From a virus, in IMG/VR virus record IMGVR_UViG_3300023208_000003, positions 124,001 to 188,000 of that record: DNA of 64,000 bases; one strand, written 5' to 3'. The position numbers and the translations under genes are program-made. Below are positions 17,750 through 25,967 of this stretch, one piece after another (position 1 is the first letter of the stretch; every line of letters begins with the position of its first letter). The notes beneath the pieces are model-generated. The model saw nothing but the letters and a program-made list of their open reading frames with translations. It was not told the origin of the DNA and ran no database searches.

Positions 17750-18413
17750 AGATTATTTAAAAGAAGAAAAACTAACAGGCTTCTTAGATACAAGAGAGGC
17801 AGTTAAACAATACATGCAGGATAATTTTTCACTCATTTCATATTCATTTAATGATTATGAAGATGATCCTGATATTGTAGAAGTTAATTTAGAGTTAACT
17901 CCACGAATAACTTTTACAAATGAACATTTACGTAAAACTGGCAGCCAATATCATCTTCCATTTAAAATTGGAGAAATTACTAATTTAGTTATTAACGCGC
18001 CGAAGTTAAATTCTACTGAAGGTTTTCCAAATTCAGCAGGACGTATTTTAATTTTAGATATGGATTTACACGAGCTGAATCACGATATTGTATTCAATGT
18101 TGGTGATTTATGCTTACGCGGCACTTATCTCATAACGTTAACAGGAATTCATAACTCCTGTCCTCATGGAGTTAGTGAGTTAGAATTTCCAAAAGGACTA
18201 CAGGGAAACGTTTTAGATTTAGCGCGTCTAGATAATCTTGACAGTGTAAGCGTTGCGCCGCATGCAATGCGACTTTCAGATGAAATTTGGAATGAACAAG
18301 TTCGTTTGGCGGCCACTATTAATGATTATCTTAGTGAATCTCGTGGTCTTGATTTATTAGAACTAAAAGCTACTCTTATTGATAATGGATTTTCAAAGTA
18401 TGCCAAGATTTAA
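17736..18413 (+). CDS. YAKL-family protein 12
   Basis: 225 residues from ATG 17736 (MLSFRDYLKEEKL; [I/L]xE-like site at YLKE). It is closely related to the next gene: both have an AVxxxxxD helix, L-P-x-K-I, LNST-x-GFP and an LRR-like TLTGIHNSCPHG. The C-terminus is more diverged (LLELKATLIDNGFSKYAKI), and the LGLLLI segment is replaced by NVLDLARLDNL. Start chosen for the conserved 14-nt overlap. Confidence 0.72.
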   Translation: MLSFRDYLKEEKLTGFLDTREAVKQYMQDNFSLISYSFNDYEDDPDIVEVNLELTPRITFTNEHLRKTGSQYHLPFKIGEITNLVINAPKLNSTEGFPNSAGRILILDMDLHELNHDIVFNVGDLCLRGTYLITLTGIHNSCPHGVSELEFPKGLQGNVLDLARLDNLDSVSVAPHAMRLSDEIWNEQVRLAATINDYLSESRGLDLLELKATLIDNGFSKYAKI

Positions 18414-19086
18414 AGAATTTTTAAAAGAAGAAACTGAATCACATTACTTTAAAAATAAAGACGCCGTACTAGATTGGTTTAGCGATTATGTTGAAACACT
18501 TGAAACTCCTGATATTAAAGTAAATAATAAAGGAGTTTTTTATGTAGCCGATGATTCAATGGATTTTACTCTTAATCCTGGTTGTTCAGTTCCTGTAACT
18601 TGGAATGGAAGAAAAGTTTATGGTTTACCAGTTAAAATAGAAGAAGCCCGTGATTTTATTGTTAAAGATGGAAGATTAAATTCAACAGTAGGATTTCCTG
18701 ATCTTGTAGATAATATTGTCCATTATCCATATGGTTTTCCTTGTGGTTTAACTGAATTTAACGACGCTGTATTTTTTCCGATGTGTAATCTTAAGTTGTC
18801 TGGAACTCAAATTAAAACATTAAGAGGTATTCATACTTCTTGTGACGCCGGTCTTGGCGATCTTTGGTTACCATTTGAACTTGACGGCCCGGTTCTTGAC
18901 ATTACAAAGCTTGAAGGTCTTAATATGGTAAGAATCGATAAAAAAATTCATCCGGCTCATTCAGATTATTTTAGATACAAGACACTTACTGAAACTATAA
19001 ATCTTGTTCTTGAAGACGGTTTTGACGCGCTTGATTTAAAAGCTGCGCTTATTGAAAAAGGATTAAGTCAATATGCGAAGTTTTAA
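18400..19086 (+). CDS. YAKL-family protein 13
   Basis: 228 residues from ATG 18400 (MPRFKEFLKEETES), sister of the previous gene (DAVLDWF, LPVKIEEAR, LNSTVGFPD, TLRGIHTSCDAG, VLDITKLEGL). It ends ALDLKAALIEKGLSQYAKF. An FLKEE capsid-targeting-like site is visible. Confidence 0.72.
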   Translation: MPRFKEFLKEETESHYFKNKDAVLDWFSDYVETLETPDIKVNNKGVFYVADDSMDFTLNPGCSVPVTWNGRKVYGLPVKIEEARDFIVKDGRLNSTVGFPDLVDNIVHYPYGFPCGLTEFNDAVFFPMCNLKLSGTQIKTLRGIHTSCDAGLGDLWLPFELDGPVLDITKLEGLNMVRIDKKIHPAHSDYFRYKTLTETINLVLEDGFDALDLKAALIEKGLSQYAKF

Positions 19087-19726
19087 GCAATTTTTAGCTG
19101 ATGAAGAAGTCGACAGTTGCTTTTTAACATTTGTAATGCAATTCAGCAAGCTTTATAATTCGCCTGAAGACTCAGAAGCGGAACGAATTGTTAGAGAAGC
19201 GTTTGAGCCTGTTTTTTCAAAGTATCACATTGAAAAAATGATTCCTTCTAAAGTAAACAAGCTTGGCGGCTTTTATTCTATAGTGCTTGTGATAGCTGAA
19301 GGGGCTCATTTAAATGTAAAAGATTTAGTTAATGAATTGACATTGTTGTATAAAGAAAAAATTGGTTCATATTCAGTTTTTGAACCTAACCCCTGGGCCG
19401 CTAGTTTGTATGTTAATCTTCCAACGTCATCAGTGTTTGATTGTGATTTTGAAGCTTTTATTACTCGTGTTAATAATAAAACTGCTAAAAATATTCACAA
19501 AACACTTTTGAATCTTGAACATCTAATGTTTCAAGATTCACTTTTTAATGGTCCGGTACTTGGAACGATGTTAATGCCGCATCTTAAAAGCGTTGGTCTT
19601 GAATTTCATTTAGAGCCGCCTGATTGGATCAAAATAATTAATGCGCAGCTTAAAGGCGATCGTGATTTGCTTGAGTGCAAGACACAACTAATTGAGGCTG
19701 GCTACGCTGAAATGGCTAAAATTTAA
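19073..19726 (+). CDS. YAKL-family protein 14
   Basis: 217 residues, starting MRSFKQFLADEE. LRR character is nearly lost; what remains are KTAKNIHKTLLNLEHLMF, LGTMLMPHL and DRDLLECKTQLIEAGYAEMAKI. It is the last gene of the 15.4-19.7 kb chain, with a late box for gp19 after it. Confidence 0.7.
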   Translation: MRSFKQFLADEEVDSCFLTFVMQFSKLYNSPEDSEAERIVREAFEPVFSKYHIEKMIPSKVNKLGGFYSIVLVIAEGAHLNVKDLVNELTLLYKEKIGSYSVFEPNPWAASLYVNLPTSSVFDCDFEAFITRVNNKTAKNIHKTLLNLEHLMFQDSLFNGPVLGTMLMPHLKSVGLEFHLEPPDWIKIINAQLKGDRDLLECKTQLIEAGYAEMAKI

Positions 19727-19803
19727 GCAAGTAATATTTATTCAATCTCAATAAAATCTCAAAATCATCAACCTTTAGAAATAAGCAAAAAATTAAAGTA
19801 GCT

Positions 19804-19811
19804 GATAAATA
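19804..19811 (+). promoter_or_regulatory. Late promoter box (GATAAATA) before tube gene
   Basis: One-mismatch late box 41 nt before the gp19 ATG. A bulged hairpin (CTTTAACAC 19813-19821 with GTGTTTAAAG 19831-19840) overlaps the expected start of transcription and, on its 3' side, the AAGGAG ribosome-binding site. Confidence 0.58.
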
Positions 19812-19852
19812 GCTTTAACACTTTACTTACGTGTTTAAAGGAGAAAAAATTT

Positions 19853-20443
19853 ATGGCTACTCTCTCACAGATTGGCATTCCAGCTTCTGGAAATGGTATT
19901 TTAGCACCAAAAATTAAGAATCGCTTTCAAGTTCGCTTTGTTGGTATTGCAAGGGCACTTGGTGGAAATGGACGTGACTTAACCGCGCAGGTAACCACAT
20001 TTACCCGCCCACAACTTGATTTTGAAGAAATTGAATTAAACCGCTACAACAGCCGCGCGTATGTTGCTGGTAAGCATACTTGGTCTGAAACAACTCTTAC
20101 TGTTGAGGATGACATTACAGGTCGTGCAGCGTATGTTGTTCAAGGTCAGCTTGAAACTCAGCAGCGCTTGATTGGCGCAGACTCAACTAATGGTCAGTGG
20201 TTGAACGCAACCCCAACGGCTTCTGGTTACAAGTTTGCAACCAAGGTTGAACAGCTTGACGGTAATGAGTTCCCTGTTGAAACTTGGATTATTGAGGGCT
20301 GTTGGATCAAGTCAGTTGACTGGGGTGATCTTGATTATCAAGCATCTGAAGCAAATACGATTCAGCTTACTATTCGTTACGACCATGCACGTCAAGAACT
20401 TACAGGTCAGGGTTATGGAACGGCCATTGGAGGCACGTTATAA
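19853..20443 (+). CDS. gp19: Tail tube protein (T4 gp19-like)
   Basis: 196 residues. Tube-subunit features: an N-terminal NRFQVRFVGI strand, TAQVTTFTRPQLDFEEIELNRYNSRAYVAGK, WSETTLTVEDD, and a C-terminal VETWIIEGCWIKSVDWGDLDYQASEANTIQLTIRYDHA. It forms the inner tube through which DNA passes. T4 gp19 is 163 residues, so this is slightly longer. Strong AAAGGAG site and own late box. Its last 31 nt are overlapped by a convergent endonuclease gene; no terminator separates them. Confidence 0.93.
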   Translation: MATLSQIGIPASGNGILAPKIKNRFQVRFVGIARALGGNGRDLTAQVTTFTRPQLDFEEIELNRYNSRAYVAGKHTWSETTLTVEDDITGRAAYVVQGQLETQQRLIGADSTNGQWLNATPTASGYKFATKVEQLDGNEFPVETWIIEGCWIKSVDWGDLDYQASEANTIQLTIRYDHARQELTGQGYGTAIGGTL

Positions 20444-21972
20444 GTCCAACCATAAACATCCTGTCCGCAATCATAAACGCGGTACGCTTTTACAGCTACC
20501 GCGTTTTCTTCTTCTGATAAATTTTTATTGTATTGAATATCAAAATTTTTATTAAAGTTTTTTTCTTGAAATGCAATTCGTGATATTCTAAGTAATTGTC
20601 CTTCTTTATAATAAGAGTACCCTATTTTTGATGTACGTAAATAGGTAAAACCGATTTTTTCATAAAAAGAACTAATAAAGCCCCACGTTTTATCTCTATA
20701 TGTTATTATAGATTGAGGATTAAGATTTTTTTTAAAAAACGCCAGTAATTTACCGGCACCACCAATCACATTTCCATTTGAACAATATCTTAGTAATTCC
20801 CATTCATAAGATTTATCATATCGTGGTTTTCCAAAAGTCATAACAGCGATAAGATTTTCATTATTAAATAAGCCCAAATTTATTTTTGCTGGAATAAAAC
20901 CTTGTATATGATGTTGTTCTAAAAAATCTTTAGACGTTTTTATTATTTTTACTGTGCAATTTCGCGCAAACATTCTATTTGATTTATCTAATAGACTTTT
21001 TATTCTATTTTTACAAATTTCATTTTTTGAAATCCAGTCATCTTCAAAAATATGAAATAGTTGAATATAATTTTCATTACATAAAAACGATTTATTGAAA
21101 TGATATGCAGGGTCAATTCCTTTTTTTGTTGAATGCCAATACAGCCCATTAAATTCAAATGCTATATTTTTTTTCGGTAAAAATATATCTAATTGGTATG
21201 GTTTTATAATCTGTTTTGAATCAATTATGATTTCATCATCGAACTGTTTTATCCATTCACAAATTTCATTTTGTAGTTTTGTTTTAGGATTAGAATAACA
21301 AGTTGGACAAGTTGGAATATTATTTGCTGATAATCTAGATATTTTAAAAGTCGTCTGACAGTCTTTGTGCTTAATTAGATTTATACGACCATTTTCAAAC
21401 GTTTTTATTATTTCAAAGTTGAAAATTTTTAATTTTTCTATTATTTCATTTAATCGTTTTTGATATCTATTAGTGTAAAATTGCTTTGATTGAAAAATTG
21501 TAGGAGCACCGTATTTGGTCATACAGGTTTGACGTTTTTTAAATTCTGCTTCTACTTTATCTCTGCTATTTGCTGCCTCTTTCATTTTTTGTTTTTGCTC
21601 TAAGGTCCTTTTGCTACCTAAATTTTTATTAGGTGTATTTTTTTCCTTGATTGTCAATAGTCTCTTTTTTGTACATTCAGGATCTTTCATTTGACAGGAC
21701 ACGGAGCAATATGTGCCAACATATCCTAATTTAAAAACACTAAATGTTAAATAACCAGTTTGACAAATTTTACATTTAGGAGGTTCAATAACATTATTCA
21801 AAATTCTAAAAATTTTTTCACTTAACGAGCGCGATTTAAACGTAAAACTTTCTTCAATTATTTCAACATATTCAGCTATTTCCACGTTTTTAGGATTTTT
21901 TAGAATTGCTGCAGCATTTTTGTTGAGATTACCGTTTTTTAAGACAATTAATTGTTTTAATTTTTCTAACAT
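20413..21972 (-). CDS. Putative homing endonuclease (EDxHD/Vsr-like), opposite strand, overlapping gp19 end
   Basis: 519 residues. CxxC...C..SCQ zinc-binding N-terminus, a KYGAPTIFQSKQF-type motif, a CPTC ribbon, then the nuclease core YQLDIFLPKKNIAFEFNGLYWHST and LFHIFEDDWISKNEICKNRI. The C-terminal region is homologous to the gene at 4414-5967 (HIQGFIPAKINLGLF, YEWELLRYC, GGAGKLLAFF, YEKIGFTYLR, VYDCG). The paralog ends soon after the DCG motif, whereas this protein runs on for extra residues encoded antisense to the last codons of gp19. This suggests insertion at the very end of the tube gene. Confidence 0.8.
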   Translation of the reverse strand: MLEKLKQLIVLKNGNLNKNAAAILKNPKNVEIAEYVEIIEESFTFKSRSLSEKIFRILNNVIEPPKCKICQTGYLTFSVFKLGYVGTYCSVSCQMKDPECTKKRLLTIKEKNTPNKNLGSKRTLEQKQKMKEAANSRDKVEAEFKKRQTCMTKYGAPTIFQSKQFYTNRYQKRLNEIIEKLKIFNFEIIKTFENGRINLIKHKDCQTTFKISRLSANNIPTCPTCYSNPKTKLQNEICEWIKQFDDEIIIDSKQIIKPYQLDIFLPKKNIAFEFNGLYWHSTKKGIDPAYHFNKSFLCNENYIQLFHIFEDDWISKNEICKNRIKSLLDKSNRMFARNCTVKIIKTSKDFLEQHHIQGFIPAKINLGLFNNENLIAVMTFGKPRYDKSYEWELLRYCSNGNVIGGAGKLLAFFKKNLNPQSIITYRDKTWGFISSFYEKIGFTYLRTSKIGYSYYKEGQLLRISRIAFQEKNFNKNFDIQYNKNLSEEENAVAVKAYRVYDCGQDVYGWTYNVPPMAVP

Positions 21973-22033
21973 AGAATTACTTTAAAATCAAAATAAATAT
22001 ATTTTATCAACATTTCATTTGGTTGTACATTGA

Positions 22034-22041
22034 AATAAATA
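22034..22041 (+). promoter_or_regulatory. Late promoter box (AATAAATA)
   Basis: 26 nt before ATG 22067, followed by TAGGAG as ribosome-binding site. Confidence 0.58.
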
Positions 22042-22066
22042 GATCATATTATTTTAGGAGAATTTT

Positions 22067-23311
22067 ATGTCTCTAGATTTTTCAGGAATTGTAGGTGGTA
22101 CCGGTATTGATCTTGAACGAACAGCAGCTGCTGTTTTTGGTCAAGCGGTTGATATTTACGCTAATCAGCAAATAAATCGAATTTTTAGCGGGCCGACGTC
22201 TGGTGAAATAACGTCACATTCTAGACCACCATATGGATTATGGGATCCAGCTTCTTACGCTGAGGATCTTGTTGCGTTTCAACCAAAACACCGCTTTCTT
22301 TTTAAGGTGATGTTTGATGTTGAACCTCAGTATCTAAATCTTTTTAAGAACCATTCTGGACAATCAGCTTTCCAATATATGGTTAAATCTATTCAACGTC
22401 CTACAATAACGTATGAATATGAAGACGTTAACTTTTACAACTTTCGTACAAAGTTTTTAAAGTCAATAAAGCACGGTGAACTTCAGTTAACATTAATTGA
22501 CGATATTCAAAATACGCTTCACGTATTTTTAGGTGAATATATTAGAGCGTTTTCTCCAATCAATCGTTCGGCCGCCCCCGCTAGTCCAATAATGTATGAT
22601 ACTGCTGGTTTTAACTTCACGGATCCTGCAGGCGTCGGGCAAGTAGATTCATCAGTACGCGGCGTATTAAAGAAAGCTAATTCTGATAATTCAATTAACC
22701 CACTCAAGTCAATAAAGATTATTCAGTTCTTTGGTCACGCAGCATGGTATAATACATTTACGCTAATTAATCCACGCGTTACATCAATCAATTATGATGA
22801 CGCATCTCATGAAGGTGGCGATCCTGGAAATCACGTAACTCTTAACTTTGATTATGACGCGCTCTATCTTGATCAAACTGTTGACTTTATCGGAGCTCCT
22901 CCGTACCCAGCCCCAAAGTCAGACATTTACGGATCAATAAATGATAGAACAATAAAAGCAGCATCGTTTAATGATAGCTTTGATCCAGCCACTGGCAGAC
23001 AAACAAGCGGTTTTGGTGTTGCACAAAGTGTTTTAGGTACTTTGCTTGGAAACGTTGGCTCAAGAATAGCGTCAAATGCAATTCAGCGAGTTACTCAAGG
23101 AGTGCTTGGGTCAAGCAATCCAATGATTGCAGGTGTGCTTGGAAATCTTGGTTATGGTGTTTCAAGTCAAGTAGGTGATATGGCTCGCCGAACAATCGGT
23201 AATACAGTGAACGGCGTTAGTCCTGGATTTATAGCGCCAAATCGTCCAGCTGTTATTGACAATAGTTCAATCAATCAAACAACTACACAACGTTACAATA
23301 ATTTATTCTAA
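22067..23311 (+). CDS. Tail-tube-like baseplate/tail structural protein
   Basis: 414 residues. The core (residues about 75-165) reads FLFKVMFDVEP...FQYMVKSIQRPTITYEYEDVNFYNFRTKFLKSIKHGELQLTLIDDIQN, a tube-protein pattern (RP...YE..DVN.YN.RTK...TLxDD) seen in T4-like tube and tube-initiator (gp54/gp48-type) proteins. The C-terminal third is Gly/Ser/Asn-rich (GVAQSVLGTLLGNVGS), perhaps a membrane- or tape-contacting tail. It lies between tube and terminase genes under its own late box. Exact T4 equivalent not certain. Confidence 0.62.
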   Translation: MSLDFSGIVGGTGIDLERTAAAVFGQAVDIYANQQINRIFSGPTSGEITSHSRPPYGLWDPASYAEDLVAFQPKHRFLFKVMFDVEPQYLNLFKNHSGQSAFQYMVKSIQRPTITYEYEDVNFYNFRTKFLKSIKHGELQLTLIDDIQNTLHVFLGEYIRAFSPINRSAAPASPIMYDTAGFNFTDPAGVGQVDSSVRGVLKKANSDNSINPLKSIKIIQFFGHAAWYNTFTLINPRVTSINYDDASHEGGDPGNHVTLNFDYDALYLDQTVDFIGAPPYPAPKSDIYGSINDRTIKAASFNDSFDPATGRQTSGFGVAQSVLGTLLGNVGSRIASNAIQRVTQGVLGSSNPMIAGVLGNLGYGVSSQVGDMARRTIGNTVNGVSPGFIAPNRPAVIDNSSINQTTTQRYNNLF

Positions 23312-23781
23312 TGAGCACAAAAACTACAATTCTTCCGTTAGAGCAAACCTTTAATATTGAAGCTGGCTCAACGCGCGCTTTACAAAACGTTTTAGAAGAA
23401 GATGATCAGATGATGGCGATATCACAAGCGACTGCAAATGAAGTCGCTCCTTATCAGGACGATGCTGAAGATAAAGAAATTGCAGAGCAAATTAAAACAA
23501 TTTATGACGCTGCAATGGACGCCTTCGATAACCAAACACAACTTGTTGAAGTTGTTGAGCCACGATACGCCGCCCGACTTGGTGAAATCGCTAATCAAAG
23601 TTTAAATACGGCTTTAAATGCAGTTGCTCTTCGTTCTAAAAATAAGAATGAAAAGCGAAAAACTGCAGCATTTGTGCCTTTTGCTAATCAAAGCAATCAA
23701 ACTAACATTGTAATGGCAAGTCGAAATGATTTGCTTAAAATGATTAAGGACAGAAAGGAAGTAATAATCGATGCAGAATAA
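23311..23781 (+). CDS. gp16: Small terminase subunit (T4 gp16-like)
   Basis: 156 residues, acidic N-terminus, helical centre (DKEIAEQIKTIYDAAMDAFDNQTQLVEVVEPRYAARLGEIANQSLNTALNAVALRSKNK) and basic tail. Length, coiled helical character and position just before the large subunit match T4 gp16 (164 residues), which recognises DNA and stimulates gp17. Assignment rests mostly on context and composition. The start overlaps the previous stop codon by one base. Confidence 0.65.
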   Translation: MSTKTTILPLEQTFNIEAGSTRALQNVLEEDDQMMAISQATANEVAPYQDDAEDKEIAEQIKTIYDAAMDAFDNQTQLVEVVEPRYAARLGEIANQSLNTALNAVALRSKNKNEKRKTAAFVPFANQSNQTNIVMASRNDLLKMIKDRKEVIIDAE

Positions 23782-24427
23782 ATCGTTAAAGCAATTTCTA
23801 TGTGAAGATGAAAATTTAACTCTTGAGAGGGGTGTTGAAGTTTTGCAAATGCTTTTTGGTGATCAATTTGTTATTGACGGTGATAGAGTCAACTCTACTC
23901 AAAGTTTATCATTGAATTTTTCACATAAACGCTGGTTCAAAGGAACACACATGCCTGTAAAATTTGGCAAAATTCAAGGTAATTTTAATGTAACAAATAT
24001 GGATTTTAATTACAATAAAGAACTACCAATTTACGTTAAAGGAAATTGTTATCTCACTAGTAATGGATTTAAAACCATTGAGCATTTTCCTGAGTATATA
24101 GGCGCAATTCTTTCAATTTACGATAATCCAGAAATAAAAACGTATTCTAACATTCACAAACACGTAAAATATTGTGGAAAGGGAATAGTAATTGATCCTC
24201 TTCACTGCCCATATCTTGGTTTTCTTTTAGTTAAAGATAACTTATCAATTTTTAACATCAAATCATATTTAACTTTTGATATTTCAGTAGTAATGGGCGA
24301 CCCTCATAATGAAGAAGCTTTTCAAGCAAAGCAAATCATTAACGATTACAAAGTTAAAAACGGCGATTTACTTGATTGCAAAGCTGAATTAATAGAACAA
24401 GGACTTACAGAGTTTGCGAAAATATAA
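23771..24427 (+). CDS. YAKL-family protein 15, between the terminase genes
   Basis: 218 residues starting MQNKSLKQFLCEDEN, overlapping gp16 by 11 nt. LRR-like: GNFNVTNMDFNYNKELPIYVKGNCYL, TIEHFPEYIGAIL, TYSNIHKHVKYC. Then LGFLLVKDN and GDLLDCKAELIEQGLTEFAKI. It separates small and large terminase genes, which are adjacent in T4. FLCE fits the capsid-targeting-like site. Confidence 0.74.
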   Translation: MQNKSLKQFLCEDENLTLERGVEVLQMLFGDQFVIDGDRVNSTQSLSLNFSHKRWFKGTHMPVKFGKIQGNFNVTNMDFNYNKELPIYVKGNCYLTSNGFKTIEHFPEYIGAILSIYDNPEIKTYSNIHKHVKYCGKGIVIDPLHCPYLGFLLVKDNLSIFNIKSYLTFDISVVMGDPHNEEAFQAKQIINDYKVKNGDLLDCKAELIEQGLTEFAKI

Positions 24428-24457
24428 TATCTATCGATAATCTTATTCAGATTAGCC

Positions 24458-24465
24458 CATAAATA
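24458..24465 (+). promoter_or_regulatory. Late promoter box (CATAAATA) before terminase
   Basis: 28 nt before ATG 24493. The leader has no evident Shine-Dalgarno sequence, unusual for this genome. Confidence 0.5.
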
Positions 24466-24492
24466 AATGAAAGTACCAATCTTTCATATTTT

Positions 24493-25356
24493 ATGGCAAA
24501 CATATACATCAAAAGAGCTTTCGCAGAAAGTGAATATACGTACAATGAAGTTCTTGAACTCGAACGTTGTACAAATGATCCAATCTACTTCATAGAAAAA
24601 TACGTAAAGGTTCAGCACCCAACACGAGGACCTGTCCCATTTATTCTGTATGACTACCAGAGACACATGATCGATGTCATACATAACAATAAAGACTCGA
24701 TTATCTTGTGTTCCAGACAGCTTGGTAAGACCACGGTAGTAGCAATCTATCTACTTTGGTTAACCACATTTTTTGAGGACAAGCTTGCTATTATTGCATC
24801 AAAGGCAAACAGTCACGCGATTGAAATTATGTCTCGCATTAAGTTTGCTTATGAGGAACTTCCGCACTGGTTAAAAGCAGGTTGCAAATATTACAATCGT
24901 CACAGCATTGAATTTGATAACGGCTCAATCATAAAGTCAGAAGCAACAACTGAAAAAACAGGTCGAGGCAGTTCGCCATCAATTTTGTTCCTTGACGAAA
25001 TTGCATTTATTTCTCATAAAATTCAGGAAGAGCTTTGGGCGTCATTAACACCATCTCTTTCTACTGGTGGTAAATTTATTCTCACCTCAACACCAAACGG
25101 AGACTCTGATCTTTACGCGACTCTCTGGCGCGGCGCAATGGCTGGTACAAACAATTTTAAGCCGTTTAAAGCGCTATTTCACCAGCACCCTGAGCGTGGT
25201 CCAGAATCTGGTTACTATGAAGAAATGAAAGGTAAGCTTGGTGAGATTAAGACTCGACAGGAATTAGACTGTTGCATTGGTGAAACTGAAGTAACAGTTG
25301 AAAATAAAAATAAAATACAAAATATTTCAATAGAAAAATTATTTGAACTTTTATGA
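24493..25356 (+). CDS. gp17: Large terminase N-terminal fragment fused to a 28-residue N-intein
   Basis: 287 residues. Residues 1-259 are the ATPase half of the packaging motor: Walker A SRQLGKTT (74-81) and Walker B ILFLDE (164-169). From Cys260 (codon 25270) the last 28 residues are an intein N-half, CCIGETEV...IEKLFELL, matching the C-x-x-x-[D/E]-T-x-V block A. The fragment stops there. The rest of the terminase lies in the gene at 25931. It closely resembles the atypically split AceL-TerL intein, whose N-part is about 25 residues. Trans-splicing is expected to join ...RQELD to CEFLSSD... The stop overlaps the HNH start (ATGA). Confidence 0.9.
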   Translation: MANIYIKRAFAESEYTYNEVLELERCTNDPIYFIEKYVKVQHPTRGPVPFILYDYQRHMIDVIHNNKDSIILCSRQLGKTTVVAIYLLWLTTFFEDKLAIIASKANSHAIEIMSRIKFAYEELPHWLKAGCKYYNRHSIEFDNGSIIKSEATTEKTGRGSSPSILFLDEIAFISHKIQEELWASLTPSLSTGGKFILTSTPNGDSDLYATLWRGAMAGTNNFKPFKALFHQHPERGPESGYYEEMKGKLGEIKTRQELDCCIGETEVTVENKNKIQNISIEKLFELL

Positions 25357-25967
25357 CAAACATAAATCATAGACAAATTTGGCAAAATAATTTCGGTTCA
25401 ATACCAATTGATGAATATGGCAGAAGCTATGAAATTCATCATATAAATGGCAATCATTTTGATAATTCAATTGAAAATTTAAAATGCGTTTCAATTGATG
25501 AACATTTTCAAATTCATTTAAGTCAAGGAGATTTTGGTGCGTGTTTTTTAATTGCTCGCAGAATGGGATTATCATCTGAAGAATTAAGCAATTTGCAAAA
25601 AGGAAATAAATTATCTGAAATTACAAAAGCTAAAATTTCAATAGCGCATAAAAGGGGACATTTTGAAGGTAAAATTAAATCATGGAATGAAGGATTTAAA
25701 GGGTATAAATTGAAGCTAAAAATTCAACGAAAAGGAAAACGTTTTTCTTCAAAAATATCAGAAGAAGATGTTATCAAAATTAAAAATGATTTTATTGAAT
25801 GGAAAAAAACTCAGCCTAACAAATTACCATTTAAACTTTCACATGAAAAAGCTTTTGCACGTTTAATAAAACCAAAATTCCCGTTATTAAAAACAGACGT
25901 AACTATAGTTAATATTCTTAAAGGCAAATCATGGAAACCAGAGATTTTGAATATAAACCCAATTTAA
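25353..25967 (+). CDS. HNH endonuclease gene lodged in the terminase break
   Basis: 204 residues. The HNH core is YEIHHINGNHFDNSIENLKCVS (His29-His30, Asn/His following) and EHFQIHLSQ. A NUMOD3-like SEITKAKISIAHKRG stretch and a basic C-terminal DNA-binding region (DVIKIKNDFIEWKK...SHEKAFARLIKP) follow. It is placed exactly between the two intein halves, so it is probably the homing enzyme that spreads the split-intein locus. It overlaps the upstream stop by 4 nt and the downstream gene by 37 nt. Confidence 0.88.
   Translation: MTNINHRQIWQNNFGSIPIDEYGRSYEIHHINGNHFDNSIENLKCVSIDEHFQIHLSQGDFGACFLIARRMGLSSEELSNLQKGNKLSEITKAKISIAHKRGHFEGKIKSWNEGFKGYKLKLKIQRKGKRFSSKISEEDVIKIKNDFIEWKKTQPNKLPFKLSHEKAFARLIKPKFPLLKTDVTIVNILKGKSWKPEILNINPI

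Noticed and set aside
2-24427. The repeated YAKL genes as an insertion sequence or recombination-directed repeat array
   Set aside because: DNA similarity is confined to short junctions and the C-terminal codons; there is no transposase, no terminal inverted repeat, and protein divergence is old.
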